Below are positions 11,960-24,169 of a stretch of 64,000 nucleotides of DNA, one piece after another (position 1 is the first letter of the stretch; each line of letters begins with the position of its first letter). The notes beneath the pieces were generated by a model. It was not told the DNA's origin and did not search any database. It saw only the letters and a list, made by a program, of their open reading frames with translations. Source of the DNA: Hermetia illucens (taxonomy: Eukaryota > Arthropoda > Insecta > Diptera > Stratiomyidae); the NCBI RefSeq assembly GCF_905115235.1, contig NC_051849.1, forward strand, positions 76,303,017-76,367,016, in the 5' to 3' direction. A program made the position numbers and the translations under genes.

Positions 11960-12885
11960 TGCCTAAGCATGGAAACCGTCGTCTTCACAAAATACTTTGC
12001 AACCTTTCCTAACGAAACATGAAAGTGATAATATTCTGGTGGAACGGGCCCAATAAGTGTAGTATCTCAGCAAGGCTCAGATTTACTCATATTTTAGAGA
12101 ATTATGAAAGTTCAGTGGAGTAATGGAGCTTGTGGCTTCCAGGAGTTAGTAAAGCTCAGATGTTATTTTCGCACTTGTGAATTGTGTAAGCGAATATTCC
12201 TCTATTTTTAATATAAACCGCAGCAGCTGAATGGGCGCCAATTGCGCGCGTAGGCATATCAGCAGGTGAACACTACTTTTCAGTACAAGAACGTGAAGTG
12301 TACGCGAAGCAGCAAAAAATGGAATGGAATTCGGAAAGTATTGTAAACACAAATAAATCCAGTCATTTATATCTGGAATTATTTCATAAATTTATATCAG
12401 TGGCCGGGTACTTGCTTGTTTACCCACCGGAAAGTATGAAGATTCTTGATCTGAGTTATGGAGAGAGTCGGAATTTCAAAATAGATTTAAAGCGGAACAC
12501 AATGTATGTACACTACTGGAGTTTACGGTGAACCCAACTACTATTGAGAATTAATCTGTGTAGAATATAGTGAGCCAACTAACCGTATCTGGAATCGTTA
12601 TTAGATTCCAATTGAATTCTTGACTTTTTGCCAAGATAATCTCAGTGTCAATCACCTGTCGGGTGCTACTCGTGAAGTATAACATTGAAAACGACCGTCC
12701 TTGACCAAGGTCCATGTCCCGGTCAGCGGGAGAGAAAGCTAAAGTGCTTTAGGTAAACTATTCCTATCCATCAAGTACCAGAATATTCTTAAGAGATAAT
12801 AGAATGCGGTACATGCCGTCCTAAAAAATGTAACGTCTCCCTTGCGAGAAGACTCAAGATAATTCACACTACTGAATAGACTCTT
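11960..12885. other. No recognised feature
   Basis: A + strand frame at 12298-12531 (up to 77 codons) lacks a recognisable domain. No repeats were identified by eye. Confidence 0.35.
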
Positions 12886-12889
12886 CTTC

Positions 12890-13300
12890 TTTTTCTTCAC
12901 CCTTTGTTCCGTTCACAAGCGGGGTCGGCTCGTCGTGATCAGGATGCAATCGCGAGGCTTTCAAATCTCAATCCAACGTATCAACCCAACGTTGTTTCGG
13001 CCGGCCTTTTGGTGGCTTACCATCGATCTCGATGTTCAGGCCAATCTTGGCAAGTCAATTGTCGTTAGCGCGAATTACGTGACCATACCATCGTAGACGC
13101 CTCTCTCGCAATTTTCCGATGATCGGTGCAACTCCATATCGATCGCGAATATCCTCATTTCGGATATGATCAGAACATGTCACACCACTAGTCCAAGGCA
13201 ACATCTGAAAAGACTGACGGTAATATAGTGAATGTAGGATATATGGAACTGATATAATCACCATCCTTGTTCATTCTCGCTCCATGACCGATCCATTGCC
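12890..13300 (-). mobile_element. RTE-like LINE, 3' coding end
   Basis: The minus strand reads LPWTSGVTCSDHIRNEDIRD, RYGVAPIIGKLRERRLRWYG and HVIRANDN, then KRP/PKGRPKQRW-like and KASRLHPD-like pieces towards 12900. This is the C-terminal tail of an RTE-type ORF2. The 3' UTR runs into 'cccgttcacaagcggggtcg', whose reverse complement marks the end of this family. 5'-truncated. Confidence 0.65.
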
Positions 13301-13629
13301 TGTTTGAGTAATTTGATTTATCCTTGCGTTACCATGCGGGTACCGAGTACGTGTAATTTGTTAAATTACTTTCGTTTTTGGAAAATTTGACTAAAACCCT
13401 CTAGGATCTTAACAATTGAATTAATTTCTTATCAAATTATGCATTAGACGATTTTTTATTATTTTTTTCCAAACAACAAAAATGTTGAAGTTGAAAAAAA
13501 AAACTACTTACATAATCCACCTATACAAAATTCGTGTTATTGATGTAATATATCATAAAGCAAAACTGTTTCTAGACACAAGAAGTACATAACTATTAAT
13601 AAATAAGTTATGTATGTTAGAAGATATTC

Positions 13630-13974
13630 ATTTTCTTATTTAGCCTTTGTCCCGTTCACAATCGAGGTCAGTTGCGCCAAGTTCTATGTAAAACCTGATC
13701 TGGATGCATTCACGAGGCTTTCAAATTCCCGTCTAGCGTATCAGGCCACTGTGGTTTCGACAGGCCTTTTGGTCGCTTACCACCTACTGTTCATACCAAT
13801 CTTGATAACTGAATTCTCATAACTACGAATTACGCGATCATGCCATCCAAAACGCCTCTCTGGTAATTTTTCCACGATGAGTGCAACCCCATACCGATCG
13901 TGGATATCCTCATTTCGGATGTGATCAAGGCGTGTCAAGCCGCTGGTCCAACGCTACATCTTCGTCCCCATTAC
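13630..13974 (-). mobile_element. RTE-like LINE, 3' part of a copy split by a CR1-like insertion
   Basis: Same family as 12890-13300: MGTKM, then RWTSGLTRLDHIRNEDIHDR, YGVALIVEKLPERRF and so on towards 13640. The coding sense breaks at 13974, and the preceding piece (GSECWPTIKGNERRLAV) resumes at 14789 on the other side of a + strand LINE. Confidence 0.7.
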
Positions 13975-14788
13975 ACTCGACACTCTGGTTCGTTGGTGCT
14001 CGACTAATGGTTTAGCGCTAAACGTCAGAAAGTGTCACTCTATATGCTACTCCCTAAAATCCTCACCCACTTCTTTCTCCTACTCTCTTAACGGACATTT
14101 CTTATCCTGCTTAAATTCCACTCAAGACCTCGGAGTCACTTTCGACAATTAGCTCCGCTTTGACACCCATTGCCTCGATGTCATCAATCGAGCAACAAAA
14201 TTGTCAGGCTTTATACTTCGCTTCTCCTCTGATTTTGACTCTATCCAACCCTCCTTAGCTCTCTTCAATTTCCTCGTGAGGAATACCCTCGAGTATTGCT
14301 CCATGATCTGGTCACCCTCCCGTAACTGTGATTGTCTTGCCCTTAAAAATGTGCGACGTAAATTCACCCGTTCCCTCTTCTTTAAGAAAAGCTTCCCTCG
14401 TGTGGACTACCCCTTCCGCCACCGCTTTCTGAACCTTCCCTTCCTACAACAGCGTAGATCCTATCTGAATCCATGCGCATTCTTTAAACTTTCCTCGAGT
14501 CTGATGGACTGCTCTGCCGCTGATGAGATCACCTGCCGTACTGCGTCTTATAACACACGTAGCGCAGACATTTTCAACGTGCCCTTCGCAGAGCTCGAAG
14601 TCTACTTTCATTCCCCGATTCCTAGGCTTTGCCGAAATTATATCATAATACAGAATAGCTTGGTTCTTTTAACTTCTCTACTTTAAGTAGTTTTAAACGT
14701 AGGATAAGTTTTTTGCTTTCTCCTCCTCCTGAAGACATTGATTAATTGGAATTTCCTCTGTTTGTTGTCCGTTAAATTAAATAAATAA
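13975..14788 (+). mobile_element. CR1/Kiri-like LINE, 5'-truncated, with (AAAT)n tail and target-site duplication
   Basis: The + strand reads TLVRWCSTNGLALN, STQDLGVTFDN, VINRATKLSGFILRFSSDFD, ALFNFLVRNTLEYCSMIWSP, VRRKFTRSLFFKK and YNTRSADIFNVPFAELEVYF. This is the palm/thumb and C-terminus of a CR1/Kiri/Crack-group RT. The 3' end is a short 'aaattaaataaataaa' tail. The insertion is flanked by ATTAC at 13970-13974 and 14789-14793 and interrupts an RTE-like LINE. One obvious stop interrupts the frame near 14150. Confidence 0.8.
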
Positions 14789-14965
14789 ATTACCGCAAGA
14801 CGCCGTTCATTGCCTTTTATAGTCGGCCAACACTCAGAACCATGGAGAACAGCAGGGCTGGCGCAAAGAACGCCAGTCGTAAAACGCCACTTCATCCAGG
14901 TTGCGCTAATGGGTGAAGCAAATTCACAACGCAGTTTTCCATTGGCTGATAACATTCATCATCAA
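14789..14965 (-). mobile_element. RTE-like LINE, upstream part of the split copy
   Basis: Minus-strand reading ATWMKWRFTTGVLC, then HGSECWPTIKGNERRLAV, belongs immediately upstream of the piece at 13630-13974. It joins directly to other LINE sequence at about 14965. Confidence 0.65.
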
Positions 14966-16760
14966 AGGCGAAACAACCGGTATCCGATCTGCCTTAGTAA
15001 GGAATTTCAGATACTCCGGTTTTGCGACGAGATCCACCAATTCGATCTCCGTAAAAGCTGTATGGCGTCCTGACCTACACCATCGCTCCATCTCAGGCAA
15101 GGTCTGCATCGTCTTTTTTTTCTACCCTAGATATTGTCCTTATAGATTTTCCAGGTTGGATCAACCTCATCCATACGGATTAGGTGACCCGTCCATCGTA
15201 ACCTATTGAGCTCATAGATTTCATCGTAATACAGGCTACGGAATCGACCATGCTCATTTAGGGAGCCAAAAATTCTTCGGAGGATTCTGCTCTCGAACGC
15301 GGCGAAGAGTTTACATTTTTTTTTACCTAAGAACCCAGGTCTCCAAGGGATACATAAAGAGCGCAAGATGATAGTTTTGTATAGTGAGACGTATGGTGAG
15401 ACGTTTCGAGCGAAACAGTTTTTGTAAACTGAAATATGCTTTGTTGGCAGCCAACAACCGGGCGCAGATTCCGTCATAGCTATTATCGGTTGCGATTTTC
15501 GACCCTAGATAGGAGAAATTTTCAACGGTCTCAAAGTTATTGTCTCCTATCTTTATTGTTTTCGTTTGACCGGTGCGGTTTGATGTTGTTGGTTCTTTGG
15601 CGCTGACGTTGCCACAATGTACTTTGTCTTGCCTTCATTAATGTGCAGCCCACGATCTCGTGCCGCCTGCTCTATCTAGATGAAGGTAGACTGTACATCT
15701 CGGATTGTTCTTCCTATATTGTCAATATCGTCAGCGTATGCTAGTAGTTGAGTGGACAGGAAGAGGATGGTGCATCTTTCATTGACATCTCCATCAAGAA
15801 TCACTTTCACCAGGGCCAGGTTAAAGAGGACACATGATAAGGTATCCCCTTGGCTTAAACTGTTGTTTATGTTGAATGACCTCGAAACTGATCCTGCTAC
15901 TTTTATCTGGCTTCGCACAATGATTAGGGACAGCATAGTCAGTCTTAGCAATTTCATCGGGATATCATGATGATTCAATCTGAGGCGATGATTCTTTTTT
16001 TGTACAAGTTGCTCGAGATCATTTAAAGAGGTTGATGATTCTCACGATGTTTCTCCATGAGTGAGCGCGTTGCGTGTATTGCGTCTGTAGTGCCGCAGTT
16101 CTTGACAAACCCGGCTGGATTCACGGTTATTTGTCAAGAATGCTTGTTCATGGTATGGGACAGCAACCGGTTCAAATTGCTGTACGGCAATTTGAACATT
16201 CTGCATGACTGTCCTTCTTTTTCCATATTGGATTATATTACCAGTCAGAATTCACCGAGCTAGGTCCCAGCTCTTCACTTTTCATAGGTAAGATGCGATG
16301 CCGCCAGGTCCTGTTGCTTTCTCTGGAACGAAAGGTTCTATTGCTTCCTCGACATCGGTGGCGCTAACAGGGGGAATCGCTCCAAATATCGGCAATGCTT
16401 GTGGAAGTGGAGAAAGAACAAATTCTTCCGTTGAAATCTGCTCGAAATGTTCTCGCCATCCATCCGTCGCGGCTCATCGCTCTGTATGCAAAGTACCATT
16501 CTTGTCATTAACGCATCAGAAGTGTTTGATATCCTATGTGCGTGGGGGTCGACTTTTGCCTCCTCGGGTGACAGCAATCGGTTTCTTTACTTCCCGGTTA
16601 TATATTGGTCAGCGTTTTATTGCCGTGAAGTTTGTGGTAGAGGCATTTCTTTTCACGGACTTTCATTTCAACATCATCATTCCAAAGCCAAATATCTCGG
16701 TTGATGAACAGCTTACCTGACTTGGTGACCCCGAGTGTTGCATAGGCCGCTGTGTGGATA
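14966..16760 (-). mobile_element. LINE family X (YADDID type), linker to 3' end
   Basis: In minus-strand order: ATDVEEAIEPFVPEKATGPG (about 16300-16380), an RT core with NNSLSQGDTLSCVLFNLALV and QLLAYADDIDNIGRTIRDV (15676-15870), then FESRILRRIFGSLNEHGRF, YYDEIYELNRLRWTGHLIRM (15127-15300). The 3' end is the 'accggtatccgatctgcc' segment near 14973. Frame breaks are frequent. The clade is unresolved (RTE/Jockey-like). The same family occurs at 57184-58020 and, as a scrap, at about 3656-3722. Confidence 0.7.
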
Positions 16761-17103
16761 GTTTCTTTAACTTAATCACCGTATTTTTGACAATTTCTTT
16801 TTTTTTTTTATTCGAATAAATCATGATTTTTTTAATTTATTTGTTTTTTTTTGTAAATTTGTCCTAATTATACTATAAATGGTAGATTTTGAATTTACTA
16901 ACTGCTAACTGGAAAGCTACTATTTAAAAAGCTACTATTTTTTACACTAGTAACACTCAAGTCGACGTTCTATCAAAGGCGTTCTCAGCGAGGCGGGAAT
17001 GTTATGAGGGGAAAATTTGGATAACACCACTAATGGGGAGTATATCATTTCCGATATCAACGAGTACTTTCGGGACTATTCTGGAAAACTTCCAATAATT
17101 TTT

Positions 17104-18110
17104 AAGGTTTTGTGTGAAACAAAACCTTATTAGAATCGAGACGGTGTCTGTCTGTCCGTCTGTCCGTCTGTCTGTCTGTCTGTCTGTCACACCCGATTTA
17201 TTCGGAAACGACTAGACCGATTGTCACGAAAATTGGCGAGAGTATGCAATCTGGTGATCCCTTCACATGCAGTAAGTGGCGCCATCTTGTGTTGAGTTTA
17301 AGGGGGGCTCCCCATACATGTGAATGGAGGGTGCAAATTTTTTTTTTACAGAATGTAGCCATGTAGGGTATCAAATGAAAGGTCTCAAAATATATCCGGT
17401 TCCGATATCTGCACAAATAAAGTTAATAATAGTATATTTCCACATTTTAGAAATTTACCCGGCACCCCCCTTATGTTCATTCCAGAAGTATAAAATTTGG
17501 CTTGCGTGTAACGAAGAACATAATGCACAGTTTGGTCAAGTTTGAAGAAAATCCAATAATTATTAACAAAGTTATAGGGGGTGAAACTTTACAATTTTTT
17601 GTGAATTTCGTGCACTCTACAACCTGCATGACGTCATCATCACATATCAATTCGTCAATACCACAACGAAATGAGTTCTTATGAATTGGGTCGCAGAGAA
17701 TTATTTTGTTTTAGTTTTTTAGTTATTTGTCAGCCAGACATGTAGACATGTGTGCATGTAGGTATATAATATATGCGTGCTAATGAATTTTGCGGGTAGT
17801 GCCTAATTCAAATAGTATATCTATTTGAAGTATAATAAATCGGAAATATGGGTACGATCAATTTATATACGTGCATATATGTGTACAGTATTCGGAAATA
17901 GGCAGTTTGTTTGTTTAGGGTGAGCGTGATATCTATGGCTGTAATATGTACGTATGTCTCGTAGCTTGGAAAAATATAAAGGATTATGTTGGATTTGTAG
18001 CTATATACGGACAGAAAAATGTGCGATGAAGTTTCTCACATAAGATGAACACAAAACCTTTATACCCGAAGCGCGAGCTTCCGGTATTCCGACTTGTTCT
18101 ATTCTGCTGC
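17104..18110 (+). repeat. mini-me-like repeat, most complete copy
   Basis: Starts with an 8-bp inverted pair around a 9-base loop (AAGGTTTT ... AAAACCTT, 17104-17128). A (GTCY)n tract follows at about 17143-17189, then 'acccgatttattcggaaacg', 'aagttaataatagtatattt', 'catgacgtcatcatcacata', and a terminus 'acccgaagcgcgagcttccg' near 18065. A (GTCY)n proto-microsatellite in a dispersed noncoding repeat is the described hallmark of dipteran mini-me elements, relatives of DINE-1/Helentron non-autonomous elements. No protein is encoded. Confidence 0.6.
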
Positions 18111-18114
18111 GAAC

Positions 18115-19210
18115 ACGTTACATGGGACGTGCGTCGGCCTCACAAGGAGAAACAAAAAACCTAGGATTCCCTTAAAATTGTCGTTAATGGTCGTTCGTCG
18201 TATGTATAGATGAATCAACTGGAATCTATAGTGGTGACGTACTTTCAACTGCAACAAATGCTATAAGATTGAGACTTAGTACCAGCTCAGTAGAAAATAT
18301 TTTAACATTTTCACCTCTTCCGAAAAAAGCGCAAATGTGAACCATTGTCAACATTTATAGTAAGAATTTTACTCAACTAACAGTTAGGTAGGCGAATTGC
18401 GAAAGTTAGATATGCTATTAACAGCAGCTTTACTGTGGCCGCGTATCAGCCACAGTTACGATTTTATTTGGAAAAGAGATCACTTGATGAGGCTTACAAT
18501 GAAGAGAAGGGTTTTTAACTGTGAAAGACTAGAGAGTCACATTGATCCTATCACGTTCAACTGTGTTACCACTGAATTTGGCGCAGGGTATTTATTGGAA
18601 ACCATCGACATATCTGGAAATAGAGTTGATTATCTAATAGAAAAATGCAAGCATGAATAGAAATGTAGACTTAAAAATTTAATTACGAATGAATATTACG
18701 AACGAATATGACAAGAATGTGAAAGGATTTATAAACTGATAATGAGAATGAAGAAGGCATATTGACAAGGATTTAGATATTAAAGGGACGAGAGAGTATG
18801 TTGTGTAAAACATTTTCAAAGTAGTCCCTTTGCTGTCGCAAAATATGAATGTTAATTGAGGTAGAATATCCTATTAGATTAGCTCGAAATTTCTTTTGAG
18901 GGAGCCCTGAGTCCGTCATCTATTTGATGGCCGACCGGACCAACTGAATAGCGACTTTCTACCACTTTTCTGGACCACGGACTAATTTTTGGGCTAACAC
19001 TCAAAGTTAAAAAAATACAGACGACTACGGTTTCATCCAGGGTTAGGTCAACTAACGCCTATCTTGTGCTAGTTCTTAACAGCAAAAAACTTCACTACTT
19101 CCGTATAAAGAATTTTTTTTTTCAACGATTGTTCGGGTCTAATCCGATTTTCGAAGCAGGCTGCATAGTGAATTTTAGTAATTAGTATTGATTGATTGAT
19201 TTTCTTATTC
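18115..19210. other. Stretch with one unassigned open frame
   Basis: A + strand frame at 18397-18660 (87 codons) has a hydrophobic start (MLLTAALLW) followed by charged residues and four cysteines, and ends KCKHE. It is preceded by CTAAC and an AG, so could be a terminal exon, but no family is recognised. The rest shows nothing. Confidence 0.25.
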
Positions 19211-19214
19211 ATTT

Positions 19215-19720
19215 GTAACAAGTTGGCAAACCGGAAGCTCGGCGTAAGTACATTTGAGTGCAGAACTATACTACTTGTACGTAGTGCATGTTATTCACTT
19301 TACTGTGATATTGATATTTAATACTTTGGGTTGCAGTAAATTTACACGGTAAAGATAACTTTGAGCTACTGTAACTTTGTTAGTAATAGTATGATTTTGA
19401 TCAAACTTGGGGATAACATCATACTATAATCGATATTACTTATAACTCTAGGATAAACCTAAGGGGGGTTTCTAGTCAATTTCCCCAAAAATATAGTAAT
19501 ATACTATTATTAACTTAATTTGAGCGGATATCGATATGGAGAGTATTTTGAGCTCGGGACACCATACAGAGGTAGCTTCATGATTTTTCGGTTATGTAGT
19601 TTCTGAGAATGGATCAATTAAAGAAATCAGCACTTTCGATAATCGACACCTTTCATTTGATACACATTTGATAGATGATTATATTCAGTGAAAAAAAAAT
19701 TACAAATAAAACCTCAAAAA
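19215..19720 (-). repeat. mini-me-like repeat, reverse copy
   Basis: Opens with 'aagttggcaaaccggaagct' and shares 'aaatttacacggtaaag', 'tttgagctactgtaactttg', 'taatatactattattaac' and 'ggatatcgatatggagag' with the copy at 9430-10015. It ends near 'ttatattcagtgaaaaaaa'. Confidence 0.65.
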
Positions 19721-22380
19721 TTGTGCATTTGAATAATGACTTTTATTTTATGTAACTGCAAACTCAGAACCTTTATGAAGAAAATCAAATTTGATTTAAA
19801 TCATGATTTTTATAAGCGTTTGATTTAAATCAAACGATTTTTCCGAAGCTTAGGACTCTACCCGATTATTTTGTTTTTAATGCCATTGGATGCATTTTTT
19901 TGTAACAGAACTAGTTTGTTGGTTTGATTTCGCATAACCTGTTGATTTGAAACTCGATCTTCAATCATAGCCATTGCTACTTCTTCTGCTAGCTGTCGTA
20001 GGAGAAACCTCCGGTGATTTTTTTTTCTAGAAATTATTTTATTGTTTTTGTAAAACCGGTGTAAGCAGCAAAAGAGGCAATATCAAGGATATTAAGGAAA
20101 AAAGCTAGCGACTATCTGCACGTTCGCCATTGAGTAATGCACCTCACGCATATTTGGTCCATGGTTTCGACGGAAGCATTAGTTTGTTGTACAATATAAT
20201 CATTTCTCGCTTTGATGAGCTGCATCAGAAGTTTTATCATCATGCACCGTGTTAAATAGAATTGCAGATTTGTTTTTCTTCGGTGCATATATTATAATTT
20301 TTTCTCTTGATTTCTTGAGGAATGTACAATTTTTTTTTCAAAGTATCGATACGATAATGAAACCTTACTTAAATTTTGAGCTACAGTAGAGTACTATCTA
20401 TAAATCTATGTACAATGTAGGATTAAGGGGAAGATATGTGCGAGCTGCCAACCTTGCTACCGGGACATCATACACCCGAAGGATAAGGACTGACTTTTTC
20501 TGGCATGTCCGGATGCTCGTCGAAAAAGGTACCGAAGGCCTTCAGAGTGCTAGCTAGACATGTGGGTCCTTGCGGATAGGAACAAAAAATAGAAAAAGAC
20601 TCTTCATTTAAGGATATTATGCAGAGTCAGCGTCTGGCTTATGCAGTTCTGAGTCATGAGAGTCATGAAACACATTTTCCGAGAAACTGATTTCCGATTT
20701 AATTCGTTAGAGTCGGATTCATGTATATTTATGTTGCCAACTAAAAAGAGGATTTCGTCGATTTAGGCTGAATATTATGGGCCTAAGCGAAGTGAGATGA
20801 TGGATCTCTGGAAAGTGTTCTTTTTCCTATTCTAGTACTGTATTTTCGTACTCAGAATTTATGTAATGCTGGGTCCCAACGCTTAACAATCCTCAACAAG
20901 CCGTCACAAATAGTGGTGGAAAATATGATTCTTTTCGACTCGCTCACCTTGTTGAGTTGATACAATACAAAGTATACTCGTAACACTATGCTTATTGTAC
21001 ATCGCACCTACTAGCCACCCAATATGTATTAATATTCAATAGGAGCGGTATGATACCGTCGACTCTTCTGTAACAATTCACCTCGTTTGAGCGAGTTGCC
21101 TCCTTTGTGGCCACTACATGAATGATCACACCCACAAATTTAGGTCCACTTTTCCAGAAATCACAGACCTCACCTCGCACATCTCGTAGAGTTGAATGTG
21201 TAGAATGTAGTACTGATGTTTGTTGCTTCAATTGAAGCACGTCGATTACGCCCACTGAGTTGACTCGCCTTTTTTCGAGGAGTCGCAACGATCACATGAA
21301 TGGACACACTCTAGTCCTAAATTCAAACGTGTGGATATAGTGTTTGACTTGGTTTGTGTGGACTTGGAAGCGCTTGTGGCTACAAGCTATCCAATCGAGT
21401 GCCGTTTCTTGTGGCATAAATCAAAGGAAATTCGCCGCAAGCCCTTGCAACGCATCCTCACGGTTGACCATAGATATAAAAGAGAAGTAAGCGAAGGTTT
21501 GGAGTTTGCGGCAAGTGCCAAGTGTGCGAACTCGGCGTAATGGTAGTACTCGCCAATATGGTGCCGAAACAATGCTGAAAAGCAGCTCATAAAGCGCCTG
21601 TCAGTAAGTGAGACGGACAAACTTAAACACTTTCTCCGCATCCACTTGATGTCGGACAGGACCAAATGGGGAGCTACATATTCCCTCTTTCTTTTTCTAC
21701 ATTCTCCCTCGTTTAGGGCTTAGCACCCAAACTTTTAAAATATTAGCCGATGGCAGCTTTTCTTACCAGGGCAGAGATGAGGCAGCACCTGTCGATCAAG
21801 TGGATGCGGATTTAGGACCCCGCAATTCTTAATAAAAAAGAATAAATTTCTTTCAATTATTTGTCAAGAGGTTGTCGACCCAGGTATTCGCACACTTCTT
21901 CAACAATACGTCAGCATCACTATCCAATAATGTTCAGCGTCACATTAACACTACTGACTCCCCTATCTTTCCTAAGGTGCGCCCCCCCCCCCCACAAAAG
22001 TTCGCAGCTACACCGAAAGAGTTCGAACTCTTTCTGCAGACCCTCAGAAAGTTATTGATTTTCGTCATATCACATAGTACGTAAACCCAATGATGAATGA
22101 ATTACAGACGTCTAGATGGCTAGACGATTCCATGCCTTCCGGGTTGCTACCCTACGGCAGTAATGTTACCATTCTATCTCTGGAAATGCGGCCAAGCGAA
22201 GCAGGGCGCAGAGGGCTGAAAAGAGCGGAAGGAAAAGGGTCCCGCGGCGTTTTTTCTTTTATATTATTTACAAGTTGTCATAATCTGGGTAGATGTTAGA
22301 TTTTACCTAATACTAGCACAAAATGCCAAGCATTTAGGCTCGGGCGATCATATCTTACTTAAATACGTATAGGGCTTGTC
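19720..22380. other. Unassigned stretch with repeat scraps
   Basis: About 21766-21800 carries one arm of the hairpin repeat ('ccagggcagagatgaggcag'). A TATA-like 'atataaaag' lies near 21475. Open frames at 20992-21288 (-) and 21331-21540 (+) match nothing firmly. C/G homopolymer runs near 21980 mark low complexity. No gene is supported. Confidence 0.35.
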
Positions 22381-22384
22381 GTGT

Positions 22385-22720
22385 GGTGGTCCATGGTGAG
22401 TTAAAAACCGTCATAATATCGAACACGTTTGCAGAATGGTGTATTTCTGCATGGTTTAAACCAGACTACGTGAGAGTCCCAGGGGATCAAAGTAAGCCGT
22501 GAGGGATTTGGGTACAATATCTGCAGCTGTCAATATTACGGGGACTGCAACTATCCTCTTGAGGTGCCAAATTTCCCGAGCTCCCGTGGCCCATATTTCG
22601 CCTTCTTTTCCACGTTTTTTCACTCAATGCTGCTATTATAGACAACAGCAACATCAATAATATACACGAAGCGACTTGTCAATCAACAGCACGTCAGGCC
22701 TGTTGTGTCCTATATGTCAA
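22385..22720 (-). mobile_element. R4/Dong-like LINE, C-terminal restriction-like endonuclease fragment
   Basis: The minus strand reads HNRPDVLLIDKSLRVYYI, then DVAVVYNSSIE, KNVEKKAKYGPRELGK. PD, then a distant D with DVAV, is the core of the PD-(D/E)xK endonuclease of RLE-type LINEs, followed by the family's C-terminal segment. Frames shift repeatedly. It may belong to the family at 1-1990, but the two parts do not overlap, so this is inference. Confidence 0.6.
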
Positions 22721-22729
22721 TCAGTTAGA

Positions 22730-24165
22730 ACTTATTTGGCTCAATACATATTTTTTTTTTTTAATGAATTAGCAAAAATTTTAAATTTAGTTTGAAAAAT
22801 CAACTAAATTTTCTTCATGTGTTGAGCTCGTGGCCGGGCTGAACTTTTCCAATTTGCTCTCAAAATTCTAGTTCCCGACGATTCCCCAATCCGCAAAATC
22901 TTCTCTTCCGCAAAAACTTAAAGCTCTGGGTACAAGAATCGATTTGATCCTTGACTAGGAAAATATTTCTTTATCAGAAGAACTGCGTGTTTATCTACTA
23001 CTTCAAAACTTCGATTATTTCCACGCGCACAAAATTTATCGGTAGGCTTAAACTCGTAGAAAATAAATTTTCTTTTTATAGTTTTCGTTATTTGAGTTTT
23101 TGGGTAGTAAACTTTGGAAACTGGGAAAATATTCGGGAAATGCAGCATGCCACTTTTCTTCCGTGTCAAGGAGAGAACTAGCCAACAACTTCTAAGCAAC
23201 ATTTTGCTGCGTATGTGCAAACTATCTGCTTCTGCAGTTTCTTGCCGACAATATTGGAAATCGGGGTCGATAATTGTTAAATTTGTAAACATTTTTAAAG
23301 TTTTGTGTAAATGTGTCAATGAGCATACCACATTGACGGATAAATAGTTCCAAATTAGGCTCTGTTATTTTGCCCAGATCTTCTATCTTAAATCTCAATC
23401 TAAATACTTCGCTCAAATCCATCAACACAATCTTGTATGAAGAACTATTTCAGTGTAAAGGTCAGATTCCTGTGGAGGCTAGAAACTAATATAGACATCA
23501 CACGTTACCAGCTGCACCTTGCGGTGGGACTCATTTCCTTGACAAGAGTTATATGGCGTATATCAGTTGAACAGAAGTGTAGACTTCTTCGAGATCTCTT
23601 TGTTTGTTGAAGCAAATTACCAATGACAATAGGTATGGTGTTGGCAGCCCCTACACAATATATGGTTTCTAAATTACAGGAACACCTGTGATTTGGCTGG
23701 TCCGCTGTAACCTAAACTAAGAAACTTTTTTTTTGGGAAAAGACTTCCTAAAACTCTTGCCAATATTAATAAAAACATAAAATTTTATGGTTAAAAGGAA
23801 TGGAAAGCGATAAATATCAGATATTCGACCGTTTCATAACTATAGGACGACTTTCAGAAGGAAAGAACAATTCGTCGATGAAGAAATTCAAACTAGTATA
23901 TTAATTAATAGATATTTGAGAATAATCTGCGAGGTTTTTAAAGTGGCTAATAAATTTTCAAATACGGTTTTTCACGCTATCAACAAGGCTTTACGTAATC
24001 AAGGGTTAGGGTTCGTTAGTATTCCGTGCTGAAAGCATCGCTGTCTTCGTTAGATGCTTGGCCAGCAAACATCGCCTATTCCCGCATGTCGATGCATACA
24101 TATATATGCACGGATCTAAATTGAGTTTCCAGTTTACTCTGTGCATAAAATCATCCATGTATATA
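22730..24165. other. No recognised feature
   Basis: Open frames around 22918-23428 overlap on both strands in AT-rich sequence and carry no domain I recognise. Confidence 0.35.
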
Positions 24166-24169
24166 CGTA

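Noticed and set aside
14810-15209. Overlapping + strand frames at 14810-15073 and 14913-15209
   Set aside because: Both are antisense to LINE coding sequence on the minus strand.
17143-17189. (GTCY)n tract read as an ordinary microsatellite
   Set aside because: It lies at a fixed place in a dispersed repeat family, so it is an internal part of that element.
21331-21665. Frames near a TATA-like site that vaguely recall a retroelement gag segment
   Set aside because: No conserved gag, protease or RT motif and no paired terminal repeats could be seen; similarity is too weak to name an element.
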